NCBI GenBank assembly: GCA_019054805.1
Contig: JAHQIY010000024.1
Location: forward strand, 62,001 to 126,000
Direction: 5' to 3'
Source: Brachionus manjavacas
Lineage: Eukaryota; Rotifera; Eurotatoria; Ploima; Brachionidae
DNA: 64,000 nt
Part shown: piece by piece, positions 36,322-47,017 of the stretch
How positions within the stretch are numbered: position 1 is the stretch's first letter
Layout: the number at the start of each line of letters is the position of its first letter
Notes under the pieces: model-generated
What the model was told of the DNA's origin: nothing
Seen by the model: only the letters and a program-made list of their open reading frames with translations
Database searches by the model: none
Position numbers and translations under genes: made by a program

Positions 36322-39300
36322 ATGAGCGATATTCAATTGACAGTGCCGCGCTATGCCGAACACATGGAGGCGCACGAAATAGCCTTTCAGCTGTCCAAGT
36401 CGGGCCGGGTCAAGCAACTGAAGCAATTTTTGAACAGGAAGTCAAAGGACGAGCGCAAAAAGCTGGTGAGCATGAAGCACAACGGCGCGACTAGTTTGAT
36501 AATGGCGTGCCGCAACGGTCACCTGGAAGTGGTCGAGTACTTGGCCGAAGTTTGCCAGGCCGACCTGGAGCAAACGGGTCTGGTGAACTTCGAGGGCGAG
36601 AACATCGAAGGTGCACCGCCTCTGTGGTGCGCTAGCGCAGCGGGCCACCTCAGAATTGTCAAGTACTTGATTAGCAAAGGAGCTAATGTCAATTCGACGA
36701 CTAAATCGAACAGCACGGCGCTAAGGGCCGCTTGCTTCGACGGCCACATCGACATAGTCAAATTTCTGGTCGAGAACAATGCCGACATCGAAATAGCCAA
36801 CCGGCACGGTCACACTTGTCTCATGATCGCCTGCTACAAGGGCCACTTTCAAATAGCCAAGTATTTGATCAACAAAGGCGCCGATTTGAACCGCAAGAGC
36901 GTCAAAGGCAACACGGCCCTGCACGACTGTGCCGAGTGCGGCAGCCTCGACATCATGAAGCTGCTCTTGTCCTACAGTGCCAAAATGGCCCCAGATGCCT
37001 ATCGAATGACACCACTGCTGGCCGCTGCTGTCACTGGCAACTCGGCCATTGTCGAATACTTGCTCACCAGGGACGAGTGCGAGCCGTTGGAAAAAATATC
37101 CGCTCTGGAGCTGCTCGGCGCCACTTTTGTCGACAAAAAGCACGACATGCTGTCTGCGTACAACTATTGGAAAACTGCTTTGGAACGAAGAAGCGCTGTG
37201 GTTACCAAACCTGATGGAACTAGAACTCAGCTGGATAAAAAGTCGACCGTTCAGAGCAATCCAATCGAGGCCTATGACTACGCGTGCGAGTTCATGGACG
37301 AAAAAGAGTTGAGCGACATCAAATCCGATCCGGATGATGTGCGAATGCAGGCACTTCTAATTAGGGAAAGAATTCTTGGACCAACACATCCGGACACTAC
37401 TTATTATATCCGGTATCGCGGAGCTGTCTATGCAGGTATTTCTTTTTAATAGTTTTATTCAATTAAATATAGCTTGAATATTTGCTGTGAAACTTAAGAA
37501 AGGGCTAACTCTAGAAGAGGATTTTTGAAATCAATTAATTTTTAGCAATATTTAAAAGATGATGAGCTATATTTCAGATATAAAAAAAAATTATTTTTTA
37601 AAATTTTAAACTGATTTTTAAAAGAAAAATACAATTTTTTGTCAAAGAATGTAAAAAAATCAAAATTAAAATAAAATATCTGATTTTTATTTGTAAAATA
37701 ATCATTGGAAAAAATGAAAAAAAATTGGATTCTATTAGAATAAAGATTTTCCTTTAAAAAAGCTTTAATTTTTGCACTGAGATATTATTTAGTTCAATTT
37801 AGAAAGGCTAATCTCTAGAGGATGATTTTTGATGTGAAAAACTCCAAAGACAAAATTTTAGTAATTTCAGTGTAGCTTACTCTAAGTTGGCATTTCTTCG
37901 ATTTTCAAAAGTTACCTGAACGCATCCTGTTCTATCAAAATTCTGCCTAAATCTTTATCAGAGGAAAAATCATAAAAAAATGTTTATAATTAGAAAATGA
38001 AACAATATTAACTTTTTTTAAAAAAGGGTAGATGTAGAGGTTTCAGTTAAAAACTAAATTTTTTATATTTATTTGTTGAAAAGTGCCAAAATAAAAAAAA
38101 AGATTAAAAAACGTCAAAATTAGGACTGAGCTACTATCCCAAATTTTTTTTACATCATATTTTTTTATAAATATATGGCATATGTCTGATATGTGCACTT
38201 AAGATCACAAATTGTGTAAACTATAAATTATATGCACTCTTTTGAATAACAGTGCACGAAAAATAATTATTATTATTAAATATTTCGAGGTCACCCTCCG
38301 GCAGCTTAGAATTTTGGATCAAAGTCCTTCTTTTTGCCAAGCGATTGAAAACAAAAGAAAAATGGATTATATTAAAACAAAAATAAAATTAAAATAGAAA
38401 AAATTAATAGTCGACTGATAATTATTAAGTAAATTGCTGAAATTTTTCCATTTGAGATAAAAATTTTGGGTTTAGGGGTTCCCAAATTGCTCTGTTTTAT
38501 TCCAAGTCTTGAATAATTTGTTGATGATTTGCTCTTTTGGCTATGAATTCTCTCGAGAAGAGTTTTTGATCTAGAGCCGACTAGGTCAATATTTAGTTGC
38601 TTGTGTATGTCAACAATTCTTTTAAGTAATAATAATAATAATAATAAAGAGCTTCAGCAAGCAAGCTTGCGGAGATGGCTTACTCGGAAGCCATATATGG
38701 TAGCTAATTGCGCAAAAATAATGAGAGATAAATTAAGGAACTACAATAAAAGTAACAGAATTAAATTGATCTTGGTCGAAACTCTCGGAGTAATTTTTTT
38801 CAATAATTGTTTGAAGCTTAGTTAGGGGTCGAATCGGATACCCAGAAATGTGAGGAATGGATCTAGGGGAATTTGGTGAGGGTCGAGTCGCAAATTTAGC
38901 TTGTATTTGGTTTCGTAGTCTGATCGATATCCTGCATTTGTAAATACTGTGTGGAACGTTTTGGTAAAGTTGATTTGGAGATTTTGAAAGATGGGTATTT
39001 TATCGAATAAAACTTTTTTCAATCTATAACTCTGCCTTAAAATTGATAATGTAATGCGGTCTTTTTTAGTTAATAATCTAATAAAGGAGTACAAAATAGT
39101 GGAATTTTGTGTGAGTTGTGTAATCAAACAGGTATAGAGAAATATTATTTATTATTTATTTATTTGTTTTTCTTTGCCAACCTAAAACTCTTTCAGATTA
39201 AAAAAAAATGAAAATCAACAAAAATAAAATAAGAGTAAAATAAGTTAATATATAATATAAAAGAAAATTAAAATAACATGTAAAATTAAAAATATAGTTT

Positions 39301-41567
39301 GAATGAGTGGGATTTAGAAATACATGTAAGCCAAAATCAAAAAAAAAATTAAAACTTTTGTCGATTTATTTAATTTATTGTGGCATTTTTCAATTTTATT
39401 AATTAATCAATTCAATAAGTTTAAAGTATTTTTAAAAATTTTCAGTTAAGTTCACCTATCAACTTTTAGGAAAAAATGCTTGTAATAAATTTGTCTTGCA
39501 TCCAATTTTAGTACTTTGTTTTGGTAAATTTACTAAGTCCAATAGATCGTTATATTAAAATATTTTACCATATATCAAATTTCTTCAATTTTTTATTTTT
39601 TCATTAATAAAGATATTATCTAAATGATATCTAAATATTTACTGAGAGAGCTGTTTGTATAAGAAAGCTATAGTTTCAGTTCTCTTTAGTTTTGGTTTGC
39701 ATCCAACACCATTTAGAGAGTAAAAACTCTTTCTCACTTTTTTTATTTTATTTTATTTATTGACTTTTGATTTCTAATAGCAGGCCAAGATAAATCAAAC
39801 TTTGAACTTGTGGAATCATAGATCCACTTAATAAAAATCGGTTATAATATTTATACTTTTTTTTCCAAAAAAGATCGATGCCAATTTCAATTTTCCAGTA
39901 CTAAGCATATTCTTTAAAAGTTCTTAAAATGATTGATAATTAAACTTTCCTGAACCATTACATAGTTTTTTTTTATTAAAATTTATAAAATAATACAATA
40001 TTGATTTGACATGATGGTCGACGGTAAATTTACGTTAATTTTTGTAAATTACGCAAATTTTCTATTTTAAATTTACCCTAGATCATCAAGCAAAATCAAT
40101 ACTCTATTAAATCGAAAGATATTTAAAAAAGAAAATAATTGTCTCACGCATTATCATCTTCAAATTTTTCATCACTTCATGATCAAGATAATATTAAGAA
40201 ATCGATTTATTTAATAAATTTAAAATCTGATAAAATAATTTTTTTATAAGAAATAAGCAATTTTTGTCGTCAAATAAATATTAAAAAAAAATTAGAATAT
40301 TATTAATAGTTTATTGAATTAGTCTAACATTTTCTCATGATAAAAATTTTTTTTCTCGGATTTTTTCCACAATTTTTTTAAATTGAAAAAAAAAATACTA
40401 ATTTACATACATTCATAATTATTTAATTACTTATCTGGAATACCTAATTTTCAAATTGTACAAAAACTAATTGTTTCTAAACACAAAGATTGTGGAAATT
40501 TTCGAAAATGCATTCTCCTATGGTTGTATGCTTTGGACACGCAGCAAAAATCGCTAGACCCGCTCCATCCGATGGTCCAGAGCTCGTTTCTTTCGTTCAC
40601 CGAATTGTTCCAATACATGCAGAAACAATTGCCAAGTCTATCCAGCTCATCGAGTAGAGAATCTTCGTCTGACACCACTCTGAACGACGTCAATCATTTG
40701 AACATCCTAAACATGTACACGTCCACAGTGATCAAAATACTTAACCAAGCAGTGGAGGAAGTTAAACGAGGCCTCAGTCTAATCAAACAATACAATCAAT
40801 TAAAACTGGTGAGAAAAGAGGACAATTTGGATGAAAATCTAGGCAGTAATATTCAAAAAATACAAAAGGAAAAAATTCAATCATCCATTTGTTACAATAA
40901 AGTGGTAGAAGATCGTCAAGAGGACGAGACATCAAACCAGAGCGCCTCACTGCAAAATTTTGAATACGGACACTTTGATCGCACTCTGGTGGTCGTTGTT
41001 CACTTTCTTGTTGTAGTTGCCGAGTCACTCAACCATTGCAGTCCCGAGGAAAGCTTCAAGCTCAAAAAACTAGTCTACGAATTGATCAAACTGTCACCAA
41101 AGAACAGCAAAGGCTCAAGTTTAATTCACTTAGCCTCGACTCGAGACAGCTCTTCAGTCATTAAAAATCACACTCTAAGCAGCTTTCCGTCTCCACAAGT
41201 TCTTAGCTTGCTGCTGGAATGCGGCGCCGATCCGAACGCCGTCGACGGCGACGGAAACACTTCGCTGCATCTGGCCGCTCTGAACCGAAACTTGAGCGTC
41301 AGGCTCACAGACAACGAGAGCTCGTCGCTGAGCGAACGAGACAAAATTATAAAACTGCTGCTTAATAGTGGCACACATCTGGACACATGCAACTCTTTCA
41401 GTAAGACAGCTGCTGACATGTACAAAGGTGGAAAGATGCACCAAGTTATTAATCCTATTAATTACGTCAATCTGCAGTGCTTGGCAGCCAAAACAATCAA
41501 AAAGTACAATATAGAATATAAACAGCATTTGACTCCAAAATTAGCCAATTTTGTATCCATTCATTAG
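36322..41567 (+). CDS. FEM1: FEM1A/C-type ankyrin substrate receptor of a CUL2 E3 ligase
   Basis: Two exons: 36322-37435 and 40489-41567, joined in frame across a 3,053-bp GT-AG intron to give 730 aa. The junction restores VYA-DCGNF, matching the conserved FEM1 block. Residues about 54-250 form six ankyrin repeats, including GAPPLWCASAAGH, STALRAACFDGH and KGNTALHDCAECG, which are closer to FEM1A/C than FEM1B. Residues 255-420 form the TPR-like region with ALELLGATFVDKK and RERILGPTHPDT. C-terminal ankyrin repeats lie at about 580-683, and the VHL-box end is LQCLAAKTIKKY near 700. FEM1 proteins recognise C-terminal (Arg) degrons for CUL2-Elongin ubiquitin ligases. It is about 110 aa longer than human FEM1C owing to Ser- and Gln/Asn-rich insertions in exon 2. 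Exon 1 is much more GC-rich than its surroundings. AATAAA lies at 41684-41689. Confidence 0.95.
38270..38626 (-). mobile_element. 5'-truncated LINE 3' end in FEM1 intron
   Basis: Read on the minus strand, 38626-38443 encodes a reverse-transcriptase C-terminal tail (for example RIVDIHKQLNIDLVGSRSK). It is followed by a 3' untranslated region ending in a GAGG-loop-CCTC hairpin (38287-38298) and an AT-rich tail near 38270. The last ~65 bp match the tail at 58890-58955. It is inserted antisense to FEM1 and is dead. Confidence 0.6.
38627..39127 (-). mobile_element. 5'-truncated LINE with (AAT)n tail in FEM1 intron
   Basis: Minus-strand 39127-38822 encodes about 100 residues of reverse-transcriptase C-terminal half, ending FLTFLGIRFDP, a motif typical of non-LTR retrotransposons. 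The 3' untranslated region runs to a (TAA)n tail at 38627-38647. A conserved hairpin GCAAG-CAAG-CTTGC sits at 38657-38670. The 3' region matches the LINE at 44260-45257. It abuts the 38270-38626 element exactly, so one is probably inserted into the other. Confidence 0.7.
39140..39350 (-). mobile_element. Short LINE 3' tail in FEM1 intron
   Basis: The segment 39145-39215 matches the 3' tail of the near-complete LINE at 59180-59240: the same AT-rich TTATTATTTATTTATTTG run followed by a CTTTCAG/CTTCAG block and an A-rich stretch. Only a couple of hundred bases seem to remain. The distal limit is uncertain. Confidence 0.5.
39351..40488 (+). other. Remainder of FEM1 intron 1
   Basis: AT-rich intron sequence with no gene or element I can name. 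It ends in the acceptor AAACACAAAG before exon 2 at 40489. The splice site is supported because it restores the conserved FEM1 reading frame. Confidence 0.7.
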
Positions 41568-42929
41568 GAGATCCATGACTTTTTTCTTTCTTTTTTTTAC
41601 CTAAACTAAATAACAGTGAAGTTTCTTATTATTTTATTTTGGGTGACGATAAAAGCCTTGTTCAATAGTCTAAAAGTTAATCAAATAAAATTTAGAATGT
41701 ATATAAAATTTTTACTTCACGTATTAAAACACTTTTATGCCAATATTTTATCATTGACCTTTTTATTTAAATATTACACTTAAATACATTTCTTTTTACA
41801 ATATTATATGCTATTTTAAGATTCTAAATAAACTTTTTAAAATTTATCTTTTTACTTAAATGTCTTTTAATTGTTTTTTGATTTTGTTGCCTGGATTTTT
41901 GTTTGTTCTTTGCTTCACGAAAATATTTTATATTTGAATTTTAGACAAAAAAGATGGAATTAGGTCTTAAAAAGCAAAAAAAAAAGTACAAACCTTAAAG
42001 CAACATGAAAATAAAAAAATGCAAAAAAGATTTTTTTAAAATTAAATAAAAATAAATAAAGAGTTTAAGCATTGAAAATGGTGTATGTATGTTAACATGT
42101 AATGAAAACCCAGACTGATACTTTTTATTGGAAAAATTTTCATCGAAATCAATAATTGAAAATTAATATACCAAATATCTAAAAAATAAAAAAATACATA
42201 GAATTGATTTTTTTAATAGAAATTCTCCAAACACTTTTTGTCTTTTTCGTTTTTTTTAATTTTAAATTTAAATTTTTTAATCTGAAAGATCTTTATCTCG
42301 TCACAGATATTCTAATGATTACAATTTGAACAAAATTATTAATTAATTAATTTAATCATTCATTTATCTTTATTAATTTCTGATTTATCTATAGTTAAAA
42401 AAGTTTCTTTTTTTTCGATAAAAAAGTTTTCAGTGACGTGGTAGGCAAAAACACAATGTTGAATTAGATTTAAACTGTTTCTGAACCGAATGAACAATTT
42501 TTTTGGATTCCCTGGTTAAAAATGTATAAAAAAATAAAATTTTAAAACGCAAAGCTGGTGTTTGGGATCCCATATTCAAATTCTTGACAAGATCTTAAAC
42601 AGGATCTTCTAAAATCCCCCTTAAGAATCCTTTTCAAATCTTAACTAAAATCTTATTCAGTTCTTGATCAAGTATCGGATCCTCCGATTTCTAAACAGGA
42701 AAAAGTAGAATTTTCTTGGATAGTTAAGATTTCGTTTTAATAAGTTTCTTATAGGATCCTTAGTGTTCTTTTGAAAAATATTTTTTAGCAATTAATGTAA
42801 TTTGAATGTTTTACCAGGATAGAAAAGTTTTTTAATTTTAAAATTTATCCTCATTTAATTTTTTTTAGATTTTTTTGTCAGATTGTTAAACTTCAATTGA
42901 CAAAATTACCTTTAATTTGTCAAATAAAC
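41568..42929. other. AT-rich intergenic region downstream of FEM1
   Basis: It holds the FEM1 3' untranslated region (AATAAA at 41684-41689) and then low-complexity AT-rich DNA. At 42580-42770 degenerate GATCTTAAA/GGATCCT-like words recur, suggesting an old diverged tandem repeat. No gene is seen. Confidence 0.45.
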
Positions 42930-43245
42930 ATGGTGAGGGGAATAGCTATTTTAGTAAAAGAAGGAATTGAATTAAAACAATAAAATTCATTTGATAAGTT
43001 TTCTGCAAAACTTCTTTGTATCAATATAATTTTAAAAATACAATTTTTTGTTTGTAGTCTTTACAATCCACCAAATATTGAACTCTTTTTCGAAATTTTC
43101 CTTGATATCTCAAGGAAACTTGGAAAATTTATAATAGAACGTGATCTGAATCTAAAGATTAAAAGTTAAGTTTATTAGAGATAATTATTAGCGAGCTCAA
43201 CTTCTCAGTAATTAATGACAAGACACCAACAGAAAATAGATTTAA
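42930..43245 (+). pseudogene. Relic of LINE AP-endonuclease domain
   Basis: Plus-strand fragments in changing frames match the apurinic endonuclease of non-LTR retrotransposons: RGIAILVKEGIELK, then SLYNPPNIELFFEIF, then a degraded GDLN-like site (ERDLNLKI), then ELNFSVINDKTPTENRFK. Stops and frameshifts separate them. It is the only LINE fragment here on the plus strand. No reverse transcriptase follows. Confidence 0.7.
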
Positions 43246-43279
43246 AGCGGAATGCTATGAAGTCCCAGACAGACTTGCA

Positions 43280-43335
43280 TAAAAGTCAAAGTCAGACTTG
43301 GACTTTTTAATTTTTTCCAACATGTCAAAATCTGC
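43280..43335 (+). repeat. GACTTGGACTTTTT repeat, copy 1 (possible hAT subterminal repeat)
   Basis: The sequence AAGTCAAAGTCAGACTTGG, followed by a T-rich run and CCAACATG, matches 45266-45325 in the same orientation. Such GGACTTTTTT strings are common near hAT-type ends, and a hAT transposase relic lies 380 bp away. The link is inferred. Confidence 0.45.
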
Positions 43336-43709
43336 AAAATAGGACTGTTTTCTTTTAATTTTTAAATCATTTTATTATTTACTAATAAAAGTTAATTTAA
43401 AAAAAAATTAATGACAAACTAATATTTCAAAATTTTATTTTCAATACATTAACAAAAAATATAAAAATTTAAACTGTCTTAAAAAAATACTTTTTGTAAT
43501 TTTTACATTAGAACCCTTGGGCCCGTCTATCCGATCTTCCCGTTAGACGTATTTGAGCAGCTATTTATGCTCCTTGTTAACTTTAGGTTCAGTTAATCAA
43601 CTTACCAGTGATATCGTCAAAGATGTCGTTATACCCCACTTTCTACATTATCAATAAAAAAAATAGAATACTAATATAAATATTCAATAGATCGATATCT
43701 TAAATTTTT

Positions 43710-43817
43710 TTATGTTGCCAATCTTGTTCGATGAGGTCTATTTATATTACCAGCATATGCAAATGTTCGTTCAATTGGTCCTGATGAAGCCAGAATAGAC
43801 AAAAACTTCAAAACTTT
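43710..43817 (-). pseudogene. hAT transposase C-terminal dimerisation fragment
   Basis: 35 open minus-strand codons and a stop read FLSILASSGPIERTFAYAG and then NINRPHRTRLAT. This matches the hAT-family C-terminal dimerisation motif: Ser-Ser-x-Pro-x-Glu-Arg-x-Phe, Ala-Gly, then an Arg-x-x-Leu close. No catalytic DDE residues are nearby. It is a relic. Confidence 0.75.
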
Positions 43818-44176
43818 AACTTAAAGATTTTGAATCAACTTCTTAATCATGTTTTATATTCAAATATTCGTAATATGAATGGATGATATAATTTTAAGCA
43901 AAACTTTTTTACACTCAGAAATGAGATGATGTTTTAAATTTTTGATAGATAATTCCTTTTTTTTCTTTACCTTTATTTATTATTGATATTTTTTTGGTGT
44001 ATTTTTAGCAATTCAAATTGATAATTTTGAAGAAAAAATTATGTTATGCTTTTTTAATTGAAGTTTAAAAAATCGCATAACTTTGCTATTTTTTTCAAAC
44101 TTAATTACAAAAATTTTATCAGAAAAAACTTTTAAAGCAAAATTTCTATTGAAAAACTTTAATTAAGAAAGCTTTT

Positions 44177-44259
44177 ATAATAATAATAATAAAAGGCTAC
44201 GACTGGTTTTATCCTGTAGAGCAAGACACTAGGGTCTCACTATGGTAGCTAAAACGAGT
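44177..44259 (-). mobile_element. LINE 3' tail fragment with (AAT)n
   Basis: An (AAT)n run at 44177-44191 is followed by about 65 bp that loosely parallel the 3' end of the adjacent LINE, sharing CTATGGTAGCT. Its own body is displaced by the element at 44260. This looks like one LINE inserted into the tail of another. Confidence 0.5.
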
Positions 44260-45257
44260 ATATTATTATTATTATTATTATTATAAAAAAGCTACAGCAA
44301 GACTAGCTTGCGGAGGCGGCTTACATGTGAGGTCGCCTATGGTAGCTCGTTGCACATAATGAGATAAAACACTGATAGAAATATACAATAAAAATTTTAA
44401 GGTTAAAAAAGTTAATTAATTTTTACAAGAATAAAAAAACTGGAAATAAATGGTATAAATAACAAAATATGCTTATTACTTGTTTGACTTAAAAAAGTCA
44501 TCAATATAAAACTGTTCTTGGTGTTTACTGAAATTTTATCAGTCGGCAATCGATTCCAATTGTCTACCACTCTATTCGACAAAAAGTTTTCTCTTTGACT
44601 GATCCTTACCAGTAACCTGTGCTTTCCTCCCCGAATACCTCTAACTGGGTCTTCAACTGATAGTGAATTAGTGAGCTTGTTCGGGTTGTACCAGTCAATA
44701 ATGTTCAACTCCTTCGAAAGCTTAAAGTAATCGATTAATTCTCCTCTCTCTCTTCTCTCTTTGAGGGTCGATAGGTCCAATTTTTCTAATCTTTTTTTAT
44801 ATTTTAGATTTTTTATGCTCTTGACAAGCTTTGTAGCTCTAATCTGTTCTTTTTCTAGTACATTTATGTCTTTTTTGGTATGAGGGCACCAAGCTGTTAT
44901 TGTATATTCTAAATAAGGTCTTACAAATGCAACATAAAGCGATCTAAAAGATTTAATAGACAAGAATTTGAAGGCCTTGCTCGATTGCCAGAGAACAGTG
45001 GAGGCTGTGTTTGCAGCTAACGTCGCTTGTTGACCCCATTTTAATTTTGAACAAAAGACAATACCCAAATCCCGTTCTTTATTAGTACTCTCTAATGGCT
45101 TACCATTCATTGTTATATTAATATTAAAATGCTTATTGTCAATAACCATAGCCTTGCACTTCTCCTCATTAAAATTCATCAACCATACATTTGACCATTC
45201 TACCAGTCTATTCACATCAAGACTTTTAATAGCTTGAAGACAATTTGATTTCAACAT
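44260..45257 (-). mobile_element. 5'-truncated jockey/CR1-like LINE, reverse transcriptase C-terminus
   Basis: Minus-strand 45257-44412 is an intact 281-codon frame covering the part of the polymerase after the catalytic site: LVEWSNVWLMNFNEEKC, ERDLGIVF, LYVAFVRPYLEYTITAW, EQIRATKLV, ERRERGELIDYFK and NWNRLP. This series is characteristic of jockey/CR1-group LINEs. The FADD motif is absent, because the element is 5'-truncated at 45257. The 3' untranslated region has a GCAAG-ACTAG-CTTGC hairpin (44297-44311) and ends in a (TAA)n tail at 44260-44284. The open frame suggests a recent insertion. It separates the hAT relic from the second GGACTTTTTT repeat. Confidence 0.85.
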
Positions 45258-45265
45258 TCAAGTAA

Positions 45266-45325
45266 TTTAAGTCCGGACTCGGACTTTTTTCATTTTTTTC
45301 AAACAAGTAAAAGTTGGGATTAAAA
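45266..45325 (+). repeat. GGACTTTTTT repeat, copy 2, with inverted repeat
   Basis: A perfect 7-bp inverted repeat, AAGTCCG/CGGACTT with a 4-base loop (45269-45286), is followed by a T-rich run and CAAACAAGTAAAAG. It parallels 43280-43335. It begins nine bases beyond the truncated LINE, so it is probably part of the element into which that LINE inserted. Confidence 0.45.
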
Positions 45326-45417
45326 TTTTCATTGATTTTAAATAAAGTAAAATTGAATTTTTTTTAAACATATAATTTATTTATTTACAAAAATAATTTA
45401 AAGAATCTCAAACATGA

Positions 45418-46578
45418 TCAATTAATATCTTGACATACAACTGGTGCATACTCGTCAGGCTCCTCTTCAAAATCAAATCCAAATTTTTCCTTTAAATAAT
45501 TTTTGAAATTTATGCACTTTCCACTCAATCGTGATATTTGCTCATTCTCATCAATAGACTCATCAGCTACGGATTTGACATTATCAAAAAAATTATGTAA
45601 ATTCACAGTCAGAAAATTATTGCTCGTTACAATATCGGTAAAAAAATCTTCCGGCATTTCCTTCAATTCAAAATAAAGAACTTGAACAAACTGGATAAAT
45701 AATTCCGGATATTTTTTAACCAAATTCTCACTATTGCACAATAAATTGACTAGGAATTTCCACTGTTCTAAAGCATCGTATACATGTCCGATCAAAAAGC
45801 ATATAAATGCAAATTGCAGCTCTCCCAAAATGTTCATAGGTATCCAATTTTTATTTTTTTCGGACTGATCTGCTATAAAGTGTTCCAGTCTATGAGACAA
45901 ATCTATATGGTGCGCTGTTATTTCCACTGGACTAACTTTGTGAGGAAACATTTCCTCTTGTATCCTTGAAAAACGAATATTGGTATACTTTTCGTGCTGC
46001 ATTTTTGGGAGTCGTTTTTCTGCCTCTTTTAAATCACTGGGAACTTTGAAAATTTCCACTTTGTCTTTATTTTTTTCGGGCGACTTTGTAATTGTAAATT
46101 TTTGGCCTACAAGACAAGAACCACTAGAAATAATTTTATTTTCAGGTTCCAAAATACTCAGCAGATCACTGGTGATACAATTTGTAAGTGACATCCAGCG
46201 TTTGTATTCATCGTAAGGATAAGCACCAAGAAATTTATCATACTCTTGTTTTCTTTGCTGGAAATTTTCGATTTGATCTTCACTCATATGATAGTCTTCT
46301 ATGGTTTCGGTTTGTTCATTCCATTTCTTGGCTATTACTTGTTTTACTTTGAAATCATGAAAAAATCCGCTCCGAATTCCGATATTTCCGTATTTGTCTG
46401 ATACACTAAAATAAATAAAATGTACTCCTGGTGGAATCATTTTTACTCCCTTGAATTTTTCACCCGTTTTCCAACAATTGTAGTCGATTCCAAACTCACT
46501 GTTCTGCGGTACATCAAAAAATAGGAATATGCCTCCAGCTTCAAAAAGCTTGTTCGCATCGTAATCTTTATGGCTCAT
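45418..46578 (-). CDS. AAR2: AAR2 splicing factor homologue
   Basis: Single-exon gene, 386 aa, ATG at 46578. Strong AAR2 signatures are GGIFLFFDVP, EFGIDYNCWKTGEKFKGVK and MIPPGVHFIYFS near residues 14-60, then YPYDEYKRWMSLTNCI near 120. The C-terminal helical domain has GELQFAFICFLIGHVYDALE near 255-275, and the protein ends in EPDEYAPVV. Length equals human AAR2 (384 aa). AAR2 is a chaperone for PRPF8: in the cytoplasm and early nuclear stages it binds its RNase H and Jab1/MPN regions during U5 snRNP maturation and is later replaced by BRR2. Overlapping minus-strand AATAAA signals lie at 45376-45385. Nothing looks damaged. Confidence 0.95.
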   Translation of the reverse strand: MSHKDYDANKLFEAGGIFLFFDVPQNSEFGIDYNCWKTGEKFKGVKMIPPGVHFIYFSVSDKYGNIGIRSGFFHDFKVKQVIAKKWNEQTETIEDYHMSEDQIENFQQRKQEYDKFLGAYPYDEYKRWMSLTNCITSDLLSILEPENKIISSGSCLVGQKFTITKSPEKNKDKVEIFKVPSDLKEAEKRLPKMQHEKYTNIRFSRIQEEMFPHKVSPVEITAHHIDLSHRLEHFIADQSEKNKNWIPMNILGELQFAFICFLIGHVYDALEQWKFLVNLLCNSENLVKKYPELFIQFVQVLYFELKEMPEDFFTDIVTSNNFLTVNLHNFFDNVKSVADESIDENEQISRLSGKCINFKNYLKEKFGFDFEEEPDEYAPVVCQDIN

Positions 46579-47017
46579 TTTTTACAAAAGAATTTTTAGA
46601 ATAATTTTATTATATTTTTAAATAAAAAATTAATAGAAATTTTGAAATTTTTTCAAAGATGATGCTTTTATTTTGTCTTTGAAAAAATTTACTAATTTTA
46701 CTTTCAAGCGAATAATTGAACTTATAAAATAGAATTCTTAAAAATTCATTAACTTTTTTAATAAATATTTTGAAAAAGCATCAATACTTTCTTTAATCAA
46801 TTTAGAGTAACATTAAAAAAAGTATACCGAAAAATAATCTAAGTTATAAATAAAAGATTACTTATTAATTATTAATTTAAAAACATTATTATGTGCTTTA
46901 TGATCTTTATCAAAAAGCATTAAAGTCCCTTTTGTTCGGTTTACAAGTTATTGAATTTTGAAAAAAAATTAAAGTAAACTAAAAAATTTTATTTTAATAA
47001 TATTCATTATTATAAGG
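46579..47017. other. AT-rich intergenic region upstream of AAR2
   Basis: It contains the AAR2 promoter side and ends at the terminal inverted repeat of the element beginning at 47018. No gene or motif is seen. Confidence 0.5.

Noticed and set aside
36442-37312. Several long open frames antisense to, or out of frame with, FEM1 exon 1
   Set aside because: They are shadows caused by the high GC content of this exon; only the FEM1 frame has domain similarity.
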